Source: Hyphomicrobiales bacterium
Lineage (GTDB): Bacteria > Pseudomonadota > Alphaproteobacteria > Rhizobiales > Beijerinckiaceae
NCBI GenBank assembly: GCA_003963405.1
Contig: RXIY01000037.1
Location: forward strand, 1 to 46,515
Reading direction: 5' to 3'
DNA: 46,515 nt
The notes under the pieces were generated by a model that saw nothing but the letters and a program-made list of their open reading frames with translations, ran no database searches and was not told where the DNA came from. Positions 8,902 to 17,285 of the stretch are shown piece by piece. A program made the translations under genes and the position numbers. How positions within the stretch are numbered: position 1 is the stretch's first letter; the number at the start of each line of letters is the position of its first letter.

Positions 8902-9216
8902 ATGACGAGGCGAAACTGGCGCCGGACCTCATTCAAGCGGCCTGATGGAACAGCGGGCGTCGCCAGGAACGACTGGACGTTATCCGACGACGCCGGCCGC
9001 GCGCTCGCCCGCATCTACCGCTACCTCTACGGCGCCAACGCGGGGCGCTGGTTTTGGATGGTCCTGATCGCGCCGGATGGCACGCCCTTCAATGCCGGGT
9101 CAGGTTTTGCGGCGACGGAGGCAGAAGCCCGCGAGATCTGCGAAGCCATGATCCCGCCCGGCGTTCAGGAGCGCGGCTCCTGTTGCGACGAGGGTGGCGA
9201 ACCGGGCGTCGAATAG
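8902..9216 (+). CDS. Small conserved-looking protein with GANAGRW motif, unknown function
   Basis: The product from ATG 8902 is 104 residues: MTRRNWRRTSFKRPDG, then RALARIYRYLYGANAGRWFW, then MVLIAPDGTPFNAGSGFAAT, then EAEAREICEAMIPPG. It is soluble, and the aromatic centre (WFWMVLIAPDG) followed by a helix (ATEAEAREICEAM) resembles a compact alpha/beta fold. I do not recognise a named family. A frameshifted relative sits at 3551-3742, which shows that the protein is a real, duplicated gene. The upstream in-frame extension to 8830 has no conserved counterpart in the relic, so 8902 is preferred. No clear ribosome site is seen. Confidence 0.65.
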   Translation: MTRRNWRRTSFKRPDGTAGVARNDWTLSDDAGRALARIYRYLYGANAGRWFWMVLIAPDGTPFNAGSGFAATEAEAREICEAMIPPGVQERGSCCDEGGEPGVE

Positions 9217-9571
9217 AACCGGCATGGCGCGCATGGCTGCGATACGCATGAGTATCTCGGCGCTCCTCGCTCTGCCTGGCGCGCCTGGGGCCTCATTCAG
9301 TTCGCGGCTAACGAGTTCTGGCCGCCAGCCGAAAACAGCACGACCGTGCCAGGCGGCGGTGTAAGATCCCCTGACCCATTCGAAACGAGCTCCTATCGAA
9401 TTATAGGGTGATCGCTCGAGACCACGTGAGCACAAGCTTGAACTTTTACTGAGCGCTGCGTAAAAGCTAGCGCCGCGCGGCGAGCATTCATCGAGCCCCG
9501 GCCTCTTCGGCAGAGACAAAATCGGAAATGGTTGTTAGGTTCGGGTCGAACTAACGCCCCAGATAAGCGCT
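9217..9571 (+). other. Intergenic region upstream of the discoidin-glycosidase gene
   Basis: No gene is supported in these 355 bases. A minus-strand frame covers it but has no recognisable content. A promoter for the large downstream gene presumably lies here; I cannot mark one with confidence. Confidence 0.4.
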
Positions 9572-12442
9572 GTGAACGTCCCGCCCAAACATCAGTGGAG
9601 AATCACGGCCAGCAGCGGCGATCCGCGGCTTGCTACCGACGATAATTATACGACGTCGTGGCCCGTGGGAGCCACCGGGACCTGGCTGGAAATCGATCTG
9701 GGCGAAAGAGCCATCCTCGGCGGGCTCGAAGTTTATTGGGGCCAGCAGGCCCCGATCATATATGGGTTCGAAGCCTCGCTCGACGGCAAAATCTGGGCGC
9801 ATCTGTGCCGCACGCGCCATGGCGAAGGCGGGCAGGAAATCTTCGCTTTCCCGCCAACCCCGGTTCGCTTCCTGCGATGGACATGTGACGATCGGGGACC
9901 GGCGCGGTCGCTCGAAATCATCGAGATCAATCTCTACGATCCCGCCAATGCTCCATTGGTTGCCGAGGAAGGACGCGTCGCAGCGCTTGGGCATGCGCCC
10001 GTGACGCTCCGCGCTGGGGAGAGCATTACGGTTGACTTCGGTTATCCCCGCTTCCCGCTGGGCGCGCTTATCGCGTGGGGAAAGACTTATGGAACGGATT
10101 TCTCCGCCTCTCTCTCGGATGATGGCGTCAACTTTCGCACTGTGGGCCGCATCACGCTCGGCAGCGGCGGCAGCGATAGCTTCTGGTGGCGCTCCACGAT
10201 CGCCCGCCACTTCCGCCTGACTGTTCACGAGACCAGCTCGCCCGAGGGCGCCGTCGTCGTCGAACTCAAACTTCGCGTCCTCAACAAGGACCGCATGCCC
10301 ATCGGACAATTGGAACGCGGCGCTCGGGCGGGGCGTACCGATCTTTACCCACAGGCGCTTCTGGGGCGCCAGGTGTATTGGACCGTGGTGGGGGAAACAG
10401 ATCATACCGAGGAAGCGCTCTTCGACGAATATGGAAACCTCGAACCGAAAGCCCGAGCGCCTCAAATCACGCCCTTGCTCCGGCTAAGCGGGCTCTTGCA
10501 GGGCGCCCCCGCCAGCGACGCCGTCAGCCAATCCCTTGCCGAAGGGTCGCTGCCGATCCCGCGCGTGGTCTGGTCCCTCCATGGCGTCGAGCTCGTCGCA
10601 ACAGCTCTCGCCGATGCGGGGGAAGCGCTGGTCGAATACCGCGTCACCAATCGCGGCAGCTCTTTGCAGGAGGGCGCGCTCGTCCTCGCGGTGCGCCCTG
10701 TCCAGATCAATCCATACTGGCAACATGGCGGCCACGCGGCCATCAACGCCATCGCCGTCGATGGCCGGGAGGTCTGGGTCAACGATAGAGTATTTTTCGC
10801 GGTTTCACGCGAACCCGACGTCGTCTCGATCGCGGACTTCGATGACGGCGACGTCGTGAGACTGATCGGGACTGCGCCCGAAGAGACCGCTCGGAGCCTT
10901 CGGTCGGACTCCGGGCTGCTCAGCGCCGCCTGCGAGTTCGGCTTTCGACTCGCACCGGGGGACACTCTCGCCGTCGTCATGTCGTCGCCGATGCGGGACA
11001 AGGTCACGCCACGACCGGACGTGGACTTCGGCGTTGTTTACGAAAAAGCCCTACGATTCTGGCGGGAGAAAATCGGGCCGCGAAAGATCACGGTCGGGGA
11101 CCGGGAAGTCAGCGACACAGTCGAAGCGCAAACCTCGTATATTCTCGTCAACGCAACGGACCATGCTTTTAAGCCCGGTCCCCGAAATTACGACCGCACC
11201 TGGATTCGCGACGGCGCATCGCAAGCGCTTGCCCTGCTCTGGGCCGGCTTGGCAGAAGAGGCCAAAGCCTACGTGATCTGGTACGCCAAACGTATTTATG
11301 AAAACGGCATGGTGCCGCCGATTCTCGAAATCGATGGCGGCGTCTATCGCGGCTATGGGAGCGACATCGAGTTTGATTCACAGGGCGAGTTTGTCGGAAT
11401 CGCCGCGGACGTTTACCGCACCACCCGCGACCGCGACTTCCTCGACGTAATTTTCGATGCGGTCGTTCGGGCGACAAATTTCATTGAGGAGCTTTGCGCA
11501 AGGACGAATGTGCTACATGGGCCGGCGTCGCGGTTCCATGGCCTCCTGCCTCCCTCCATCAGTCATGAGGGCTACAGCAAACCTTCCTACAGCTACTGGG
11601 ACAATTATTTCGCCTTGAGCGCCTGGCGAAATTGCGAGTATCTCGCCAGGCAGATCGGCGACACGGCTGTCGCGGCGCATGCGAAAGCGAAGGGGGCGGA
11701 GTTCGCCGCAAATCTCGCGCGCTCGATACGCATGACCACCGAAGACCTGGGCACGGGCGTGATCCATGGCTCCGCCGATCGTGAGGACGTCGATCCAACC
11801 TCGACCTCCATCGCCTTCGAGCCCTGCCGAGTGGAAGACGTGCTGCCGACTAAATTCGTTCAGGTGACATATGATATTTCCGCAGCCCGCATCAAGCTGT
11901 TCGGCAAGCCTGACTTCGAGGGATCCTATCCGCCGTACGCGATACGGAACCTCAACGCCTTCGTGTCCTTGGGTCGTTTTGAAGATGCGTTTCGGCTATT
12001 GTCGGCCGCGCTCGCCTGCCGACGGCCGAGCGGCTGGCGAGAGTCGGCCGAGGTTGCCTGGGCGGCGCCGCGATCGCCGGATTACATTGGCGACATGCCG
12101 CACAGCTGGGTCGGCGCGGAGTTCGCCACCGCGATCCGCCGCATGCTGTTGCGGGAAAATGGAGCGACGCTCGAATTGTTCCGTGCCGTCCCCGACTCCT
12201 GGTGGCAGGGTGAAGGGATCACGCTGCGCGATCTGCCAACCACCTTCGGCGTTGTCAATCTGAGAGCGCAGCGCGGGCCATCTTGCGCAATGGTGGACAT
12301 GACGCTTACGGGGCCAGCGCCAGAAAGAATCACCGTCCGATATCCGGGCGTGAAGCAAGCGCGCGCCGATGGAAAGCGCTGCGAAATCGAAGATGACGTC
12401 ATCTCAGTGTCCGCCATGACCAGGCTCGTGATCGACTTCTGA
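9572..12442 (+). CDS. Discoidin (F5/8 type C) plus six-hairpin glycosidase-like protein
   Basis: The 956-residue product begins with a discoidin-type carbohydrate-binding domain (about 1-130: TASSGDPRLATDDNYTTSW, WLEIDLGERAILGGLEVYWG, VRFLRWTCDD). A second, similar beta-sandwich follows (about 140-240, ITVDFGYPRFPLGALIAWG). The C-terminal half resembles an (alpha/alpha)6 glycoside hydrolase: RNYDRTWIRDGASQALALLW, YSKPSYSYWDNYFALSAW, then a C-terminal beta domain around WWQGEGITLRDLPTTFGVVN. The catalytic acids are not assigned. No signal peptide is seen from the GTG start at 9572, although the start is weakly supported. GH13, GH3 and ROK genes nearby suggest intracellular glucan or oligosaccharide handling. 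The exact GH family is not determined. Confidence 0.75.
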   Translation: MNVPPKHQWRITASSGDPRLATDDNYTTSWPVGATGTWLEIDLGERAILGGLEVYWGQQAPIIYGFEASLDGKIWAHLCRTRHGEGGQEIFAFPPTPVRFLRWTCDDRGPARSLEIIEINLYDPANAPLVAEEGRVAALGHAPVTLRAGESITVDFGYPRFPLGALIAWGKTYGTDFSASLSDDGVNFRTVGRITLGSGGSDSFWWRSTIARHFRLTVHETSSPEGAVVVELKLRVLNKDRMPIGQLERGARAGRTDLYPQALLGRQVYWTVVGETDHTEEALFDEYGNLEPKARAPQITPLLRLSGLLQGAPASDAVSQSLAEGSLPIPRVVWSLHGVELVATALADAGEALVEYRVTNRGSSLQEGALVLAVRPVQINPYWQHGGHAAINAIAVDGREVWVNDRVFFAVSREPDVVSIADFDDGDVVRLIGTAPEETARSLRSDSGLLSAACEFGFRLAPGDTLAVVMSSPMRDKVTPRPDVDFGVVYEKALRFWREKIGPRKITVGDREVSDTVEAQTSYILVNATDHAFKPGPRNYDRTWIRDGASQALALLWAGLAEEAKAYVIWYAKRIYENGMVPPILEIDGGVYRGYGSDIEFDSQGEFVGIAADVYRTTRDRDFLDVIFDAVVRATNFIEELCARTNVLHGPASRFHGLLPPSISHEGYSKPSYSYWDNYFALSAWRNCEYLARQIGDTAVAAHAKAKGAEFAANLARSIRMTTEDLGTGVIHGSADREDVDPTSTSIAFEPCRVEDVLPTKFVQVTYDISAARIKLFGKPDFEGSYPPYAIRNLNAFVSLGRFEDAFRLLSAALACRRPSGWRESAEVAWAAPRSPDYIGDMPHSWVGAEFATAIRRMLLRENGATLELFRAVPDSWWQGEGITLRDLPTTFGVVNLRAQRGPSCAMVDMTLTGPAPERITVRYPGVKQARADGKRCEIEDDVISVSAMTRLVIDF

Positions 12443-12457
12443 CGCCACCCGCCGATC

Positions 12458-12478
12458 GGCGCTTGGCGCTTGGCGCTT
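12458..12478 (+). repeat. Three tandem copies of GGCGCTT
   Basis: A 7-bp unit, GGCGCTT, is repeated three times exactly between the convergent stops of the glycosidase-like gene and polX, followed by a partial fourth copy (GGCTT). It is outside both genes. A unit this short can slip during replication; no function is suggested. Confidence 0.8.
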
Positions 12479-12509
12479 GGCTTGCTACGGTTGGACAGGG
12501 GCAAATCCT

Positions 12510-14279
12510 TCATGAGCCACTGCCTCCACTTCGCGGCTTGGCCCTGCGGCCCGGGCGGCTTCGCCGTTGCAGCGTTTCCATGAGCGTCGACAAGGGACGC
12601 GTATTTATCACATCGTCACGCTCTAGCCAGCCACGCCGCGCCTGATCAACGCCGAAGCGCATGCAGTCCAGGCCAAAGACGGAATGCGCGTCCGTCGAAA
12701 TCGCCACTTTGACGCCGATCATTTTCGCCATGTGGGCGTGCACGTCATTGAGATCGAGCCGGTCGGGCGCGGCGTTGATCTCCATCACGCAGCCGCGTGC
12801 CCGCGCCGCGCGCAGAATCTGCTCCATGTTGATGTCATAGGCGTCACGTTCGCCAATCAGACGTCCTGTTGGATGACCGATGATCGAGACGTGCGGATTC
12901 TCCATGGCGCGAAGCACGCGCTCGGTCTGCGCGTCGCGCGGGAGGTCAAATTTGTAATGCACCGACGCCACCACAATATCGAGTCGCTCGAGAATCTTGT
13001 CCGGCAGATCGAGGCCGCCATCCGCCAATATGTCGACTTCGACGCCTTTGAGAAGGGTAATGCCTTGCAGCTTCGCGTTGAGGTCGTCGATCTCGCCGAT
13101 CTGCCGCATCAATCGCTCCGGGGTGAGCCCATGCGCGACAGTAACGCGACGACTATGGTCGGTCAGCGCCAGATAGGCGTAACCGCGTGCCTGCGCCGCG
13201 ATCGCCATCTCCTCGATCGACGCCACCCCGTCCGTCCAGTCGGAATGCACATGGAGATCGCCGCGAATGTCGCTCAGGGAAACAAGTTCCGGCAAAGCCT
13301 TCTTTTCGGCCAGTTCGACTTCGCCGCGATCCTCGCGCAACTCGGGTGGCACGAAGGCGAGCCTGAGCTTTTTGTAGATCTCTTCTTCGCTGACGCCGGC
13401 GATGCGCCTGTCGCCGTCGAACAGGCCATACTCGTTGAGTTTCCATCCGCGCGCATTGGCGAGATTGCGCAGCGCGATGTTGTGAGCCTTTGACCCGGTG
13501 AAATACATCAACGCCGCGCCATAGCTTTCATCCGCAACGACGCGGAGATCGACCTGCAGCCCCGAGCGCAATCTGACCGTCGTACGTGTCGGTCCATGCG
13601 CCAGCACCTGGGCTGTATTCTCATAAGCAGCGAGCCGGTCGCCAACGGCGGGGCCCGCTTCTGCCGTCGCCAATATGTCGAGATCGCCGACGGTCTCCTG
13701 ACGGCGGCGAAAGCTGCCAGCCGCGACAAGGCGCTTGCAGAGCTTGCCGCGCGCGAGCCAGTCGAGAAGCGCCTTCGCCTCCGCTTCGGCGACTGGAAGC
13801 TTGAATCTCCCTGTCGCCGTCTTCGGCTTTGCAAGCGCGTCGAGAATGCTATGCTCCATCTTGGGCCCGAAGCCGCGCAGTTCCTGCAAGCGGCCGGCTT
13901 TCGCCGCGCGGCGCAGGTCGTCGAGAGAACTCACGCCCAGCTCGTCGAAGAGAAGCCTGACGCGCTTGGGGCCCATCCCTGGAATCTCGAGCAGCTTCGC
14001 GAGCCCTCCGGGCATTTCGCGTTTGAGCTTTTCGAGGAGCGTGAATTTGCCCTTTTTGACAATGTCGGCGATTTTCCCTGCGAGATCCTCCCCGACGCCG
14101 GGCAGTTCTGAAAGCTCTTCACCTGAACCCAGCATCGCGGAGGCGCTTGTCGGCAGGCTCTCGATCGTGCGCGCGGCGCGGCGATAGGCTCTGATCCGGA
14201 ACGGGTTGTCGCCCTTGATCTCCAGAAGCTCCGCCGCCTGATCGAACATCGCGGCGATTTCAGCGTTTTGAACCGGCAT
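12510..14279 (-). CDS. polX: DNA polymerase/3'-5' exonuclease PolX
   Basis: This 589-residue bacterial family X polymerase fills short gaps in base-excision and end-joining repair. In order it shows: a helix-hairpin-helix region (residues 1-150, GVGEDLAGKIADIVKKGKF and IPGMGPKRVRLLFDELG); the nucleotidyltransferase core with GSFRRRQETVGDLDI, where Asp199 and Asp201 bind metal and Asp244 (LQVDLRV) is the third; and a C-terminal PHP exonuclease domain beginning GDLHVHSDWTDG (His343, His345) and continuing through EVDILADG, SVHYKF, GHPTGRL and STDAHS. All key residues are present. ATG 14279 was chosen over an upstream frame extension because GAGG lies at the right distance and MPVQNAEIAAMFDQ is the usual N-terminus. 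It is divergent from the topoisomerase VI genes. Confidence 0.93.
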   Translation of the reverse strand: MPVQNAEIAAMFDQAAELLEIKGDNPFRIRAYRRAARTIESLPTSASAMLGSGEELSELPGVGEDLAGKIADIVKKGKFTLLEKLKREMPGGLAKLLEIPGMGPKRVRLLFDELGVSSLDDLRRAAKAGRLQELRGFGPKMEHSILDALAKPKTATGRFKLPVAEAEAKALLDWLARGKLCKRLVAAGSFRRRQETVGDLDILATAEAGPAVGDRLAAYENTAQVLAHGPTRTTVRLRSGLQVDLRVVADESYGAALMYFTGSKAHNIALRNLANARGWKLNEYGLFDGDRRIAGVSEEEIYKKLRLAFVPPELREDRGEVELAEKKALPELVSLSDIRGDLHVHSDWTDGVASIEEMAIAAQARGYAYLALTDHSRRVTVAHGLTPERLMRQIGEIDDLNAKLQGITLLKGVEVDILADGGLDLPDKILERLDIVVASVHYKFDLPRDAQTERVLRAMENPHVSIIGHPTGRLIGERDAYDINMEQILRAARARGCVMEINAAPDRLDLNDVHAHMAKMIGVKVAISTDAHSVFGLDCMRFGVDQARRGWLERDDVINTRPLSTLMETLQRRSRPGRRAKPRSGGSGS

Positions 14280-14428
14280 TCTGCCCTCGCCCGGTCGAGC
14301 GCATGAATCGACAATAAGCGCGCTGTCATGGCTTTGCGAGATTTTTTGCAGCGCCTTTACATTGAGCGGCAACCCGCTAGGCTCGGTTTTGGACAGGCGT
14401 ATGCGACGCTACTCCACCCGTGAGACAA

Positions 14429-16102
14429 ATGTCCGATCGACAGGCGGCGGCGGCGACCGCTCAGGAAATGGCCGGCAGGCAGAAAGAAATCTCCGTTTCG
14501 GAGTTCTTTCTCAAGAACCGCCATCTGCTCGGCTTCGACACGCCAGCCAAGTCCCTGGTGACAGCCGTCAAAGAGGCGGTCGACAACGCCCTTGACGCCT
14601 GCGAGGAAGCCGGTGTGCTGCCGGAGATCACGGTCGAGGTGCGGGGGCGTTTCGAGCGGTCATGGGTCGCGGTCGAGGACAATGGCCCCGGCATCGTCGA
14701 AAGTCAGATCGCGCGCATTTTCGGCAAGCTGCTTTATGGCTCGAAATTCCACAAGCTCAGCCAGTCCCGCGGCCAGCAGGGCATGGGAATTTCAGCGGCG
14801 GGCATGTATGGCCAGCTGACCGTCGGCAAGCCGCTGCACATCATCAGCCGGATCGAAGGGGAGCCGCTGGCCTCCGAGCTCTACGTCTCGATCGACACGG
14901 CCAACAACCGCCCCGACATTCATAAGAGAAAACGCATCGCCTGGAGCCGCCCGCACGGCACGCGGGTTGAGATGGAGTTGGAGGGCGTCAATCAGGGCGG
15001 GCCGCATTCTGTCGAGGCCTATCTGAAGCTGACGGCCATCGCCAATCCGCATGTGTCGATCATTTACAAAGGTCCCCGCGGCAAGGAGCTATTCTTCGCC
15101 CGCGCCTGCGACGAGCTTCCGCCCCGGCCAAAGGAAATCAAACCCCATCCGGGTGGCGTCGAACTCGGGCGGCTCATTCAGATGCTGAACGGCGCCAAAA
15201 ACCGCTCGCTACACCAGTTCCTGGTCGATGAGTTTTCCTGTGTCGGCGAAAAGACGGCGCGCGAGATCATCCAGCTCGCAGGCAAGCCGTTGAGCGAGCG
15301 CTCCTATCCGGCGCATATCGCCCATGCTCAGGCGAACGCCCTGCATCGCGCCCTGCAGAAGGCTCGTGTCCAAAAGCCGCGTCCAGATTGCCTCGTCCCG
15401 ATCGGCGAGGCGCAGCTCCTCGAGGGACTGCGCAAGGAACTGCCCGCCGAGTTCTATACGGCGGCGACGCGCCCGCCGGCGAGCTACCGGGGCAATCCGT
15501 TCCAGGTGGAGGTCGCGATCGCCTTCGCCCGTCCGGGCGAAGCGGAGATCGACGTCGACGTCGCTTCCGGGCGCATGCGCAAGAAGCAGCCCGCGGAATC
15601 AGACCCGGCGCCGCACCTCATCGCGCACAAGGACGAGCCGGTTCGGCTGCTGCGCTTCGCCAACCGCGTGCCCCTGCTCTATCAGCAGTCAAGCTGCGCC
15701 ATCACCAAGTCCGTCCTGCAAACCAATTGGCGCGCCTATGGCCTGCATCAGCCGAAAGGCGCCCTGCCCATCGCCCCGATGGCGATCGTCGTCCATGTCG
15801 CCTCGGTCTGGGTTCCTTACACCTCCGAAGCCAAGGAGGCCATCGAACCCTACCCTGAGCTTGTCCGGGAGATCAAACTGGGCTTGCAGCAATGCGCGCG
15901 GCGTCTGTCGCATTTCCTGCAACGGGAGCGCACTCTGCAGCATGAATATGAGCAGCGCGCCTATATCGAGACATACCTGCCGCATATCGGCGTCGCCCTT
16001 CAGGAGATCCTTGGGTTGGACGACGGGACCCGCGACGGCGTCGTCGCGCGGCTCGACGACGCGCTGCATGCGAACCGGGCCGCCAAGAGGCGAAGCTCAT
16101 GA
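14429..16102 (+). CDS. top6B: DNA topoisomerase VI subunit B
   Basis: Subunit B is the GHKL ATPase of type IIB topoisomerase, which passes one duplex through another and relaxes supercoils. The Bergerat motifs are all visible: EAVDNALDACEE, VAVEDNGPGI and GQQGMGISAAGMYGQ. The linker helix-two-turn-helix and transducer follow, with the switch-lysine region near QTNWRAYGLHQPKGALPIAP. The length (about 557 residues) is normal. ATG 14429 (MSDRQ) is preferred; GTG 14420 in the same frame is possible. Its stop overlaps the subunit A start by 4 bp, so both are made together. This enzyme is standard in Archaea and plants and scattered in Bacteria, which suggests ancient transfer. Confidence 0.95.
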   Translation: MSDRQAAAATAQEMAGRQKEISVSEFFLKNRHLLGFDTPAKSLVTAVKEAVDNALDACEEAGVLPEITVEVRGRFERSWVAVEDNGPGIVESQIARIFGKLLYGSKFHKLSQSRGQQGMGISAAGMYGQLTVGKPLHIISRIEGEPLASELYVSIDTANNRPDIHKRKRIAWSRPHGTRVEMELEGVNQGGPHSVEAYLKLTAIANPHVSIIYKGPRGKELFFARACDELPPRPKEIKPHPGGVELGRLIQMLNGAKNRSLHQFLVDEFSCVGEKTAREIIQLAGKPLSERSYPAHIAHAQANALHRALQKARVQKPRPDCLVPIGEAQLLEGLRKELPAEFYTAATRPPASYRGNPFQVEVAIAFARPGEAEIDVDVASGRMRKKQPAESDPAPHLIAHKDEPVRLLRFANRVPLLYQQSSCAITKSVLQTNWRAYGLHQPKGALPIAPMAIVVHVASVWVPYTSEAKEAIEPYPELVREIKLGLQQCARRLSHFLQRERTLQHEYEQRAYIETYLPHIGVALQEILGLDDGTRDGVVARLDDALHANRAAKRRSS

Positions 16103-17220
16103 AAGAGGACGGAAGCGAACAGGACAGACGCACAATCGATCTCATCGAGTCGATCGCCAGCCAGGTGCGCGCCGCGATCGAGAGCGGCGCCCTGCCGGCG
16201 ATCCGCACGCCGACGCGCAGCCTCGAGAACGTCAGCTATAACAAGGAGGTCGGATATCTCGAACTTGGCAAGAAGGAGCAGGTCCGCGCTCTGACCGTCA
16301 ATACGGCGCGTGCCTTCGCCCAGACGCTGCGGTTGATGGCGGCCTCGCGGGCGATGGTGGCAAGCAATGATTTCGCCACCAAGCGAGAGGCCTATTACAT
16401 CAGCAAGAACTGGGGCGACTGCCGATTCGACGAACAGGCCGAGTCGGACGCCATCATGGACGACATCGAAGCGATCGCCTCGCTGCATGGCCTGTCGCGT
16501 GAGAACCTCCGGTTTTATCCCGAGTCGCACGGCGGCTCGGTCGCGGGGCGCCTCGTCATTGTCGATAAGAGCGCGACTACCGGGGAGACGATCGAGATCG
16601 ACTGCGCCAGGCTCGGCGTCGGCGCCTACAGCATTCCCCGCTCGGCCGAACATCTCGCCTTCCGGACGGACGCGCGCTTCATTCTCGCCATCGAAACCGG
16701 CGGCATGTTCCAGCGCCTCAACAATCACCGTTTCTGGGAACGCGCCCAGTGCATCATCGTGGAGATGGGCGGCGTGCCAACCCGCGCGACGCGGCGCTTC
16801 ATTCGCCTTCTATCCGACAGGCACGATCTGCCGGTCTATTGCTTTGTCGACTGCGACCCTTACGGCTTCACCAACATCTACCGTACGCTGAAGGCGGGGT
16901 CCGGGAACGCCGCGCATGTCAACCGCTTTCTCTGCGTGCCGCGCGCGCAATTCCTGGGCGTCACCCCGCAGGACATTATCGACTTCGGCCTTGAGGATGC
17001 GACGCATCCATTGACGCCTGTCGACATCAAGCGGGCGAAGGACGCATTGCGCAACGACCCCTTCATCGTCGCCCATCCACGCTGGGTGGCGGCGATCAAG
17101 CAGTTGCTCGACATGGGCGTGCGAGCTGAACAGCAGGCGCTCGCCAAATGGGGCCTGAACTATGTAATCGACGAATATCTGCCGCGAAAGCTTGCGGAGG
17201 TCAGTGGCTTTTTACCGTAG
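16099..17220 (+). CDS. top6A: DNA topoisomerase VI subunit A (Spo11-like)
   Basis: Subunit A makes the transient double-strand break. The 373-residue product has the 5Y-CAP motif TKREAYYISKNWG (Tyr99/Tyr100, the second probably catalytic) and a Toprim domain with Glu199 (ILAIETGG) and Asp251/Asp253 (CFVDCDPYGFTNIYRTLK). All residues needed for cleavage are present. The ATG overlaps the subunit B stop (ATGA), a classic translational coupling. Only 65 bp separate it from the GH13 gene. There is no sign of decay. Homology to Spo11 is well established for this family; the cellular need for it in this organism, which must also have gyrase, is unknown. Confidence 0.95.
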   Translation: MKEDGSEQDRRTIDLIESIASQVRAAIESGALPAIRTPTRSLENVSYNKEVGYLELGKKEQVRALTVNTARAFAQTLRLMAASRAMVASNDFATKREAYYISKNWGDCRFDEQAESDAIMDDIEAIASLHGLSRENLRFYPESHGGSVAGRLVIVDKSATTGETIEIDCARLGVGAYSIPRSAEHLAFRTDARFILAIETGGMFQRLNNHRFWERAQCIIVEMGGVPTRATRRFIRLLSDRHDLPVYCFVDCDPYGFTNIYRTLKAGSGNAAHVNRFLCVPRAQFLGVTPQDIIDFGLEDATHPLTPVDIKRAKDALRNDPFIVAHPRWVAAIKQLLDMGVRAEQQALAKWGLNYVIDEYLPRKLAEVSGFLP

Positions 17221-17285
17221 GCGGCGCGCTCGTCCATTTGGCGGGAGCAAAAGCAAGCGCAACTTGACCGTCAGATGTCGCTAGG

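Noticed and set aside
7277-8905. 542-codon plus-strand ORF
   Set aside because: It lies antisense to rtcA and its Arg/Gly-rich text has no family motif; rtcA on the other strand is clear.
9551-10465. 304-codon minus-strand ORF
   Set aside because: It is antisense to the discoidin domain of the large glycosidase-like protein and has no recognisable motif.
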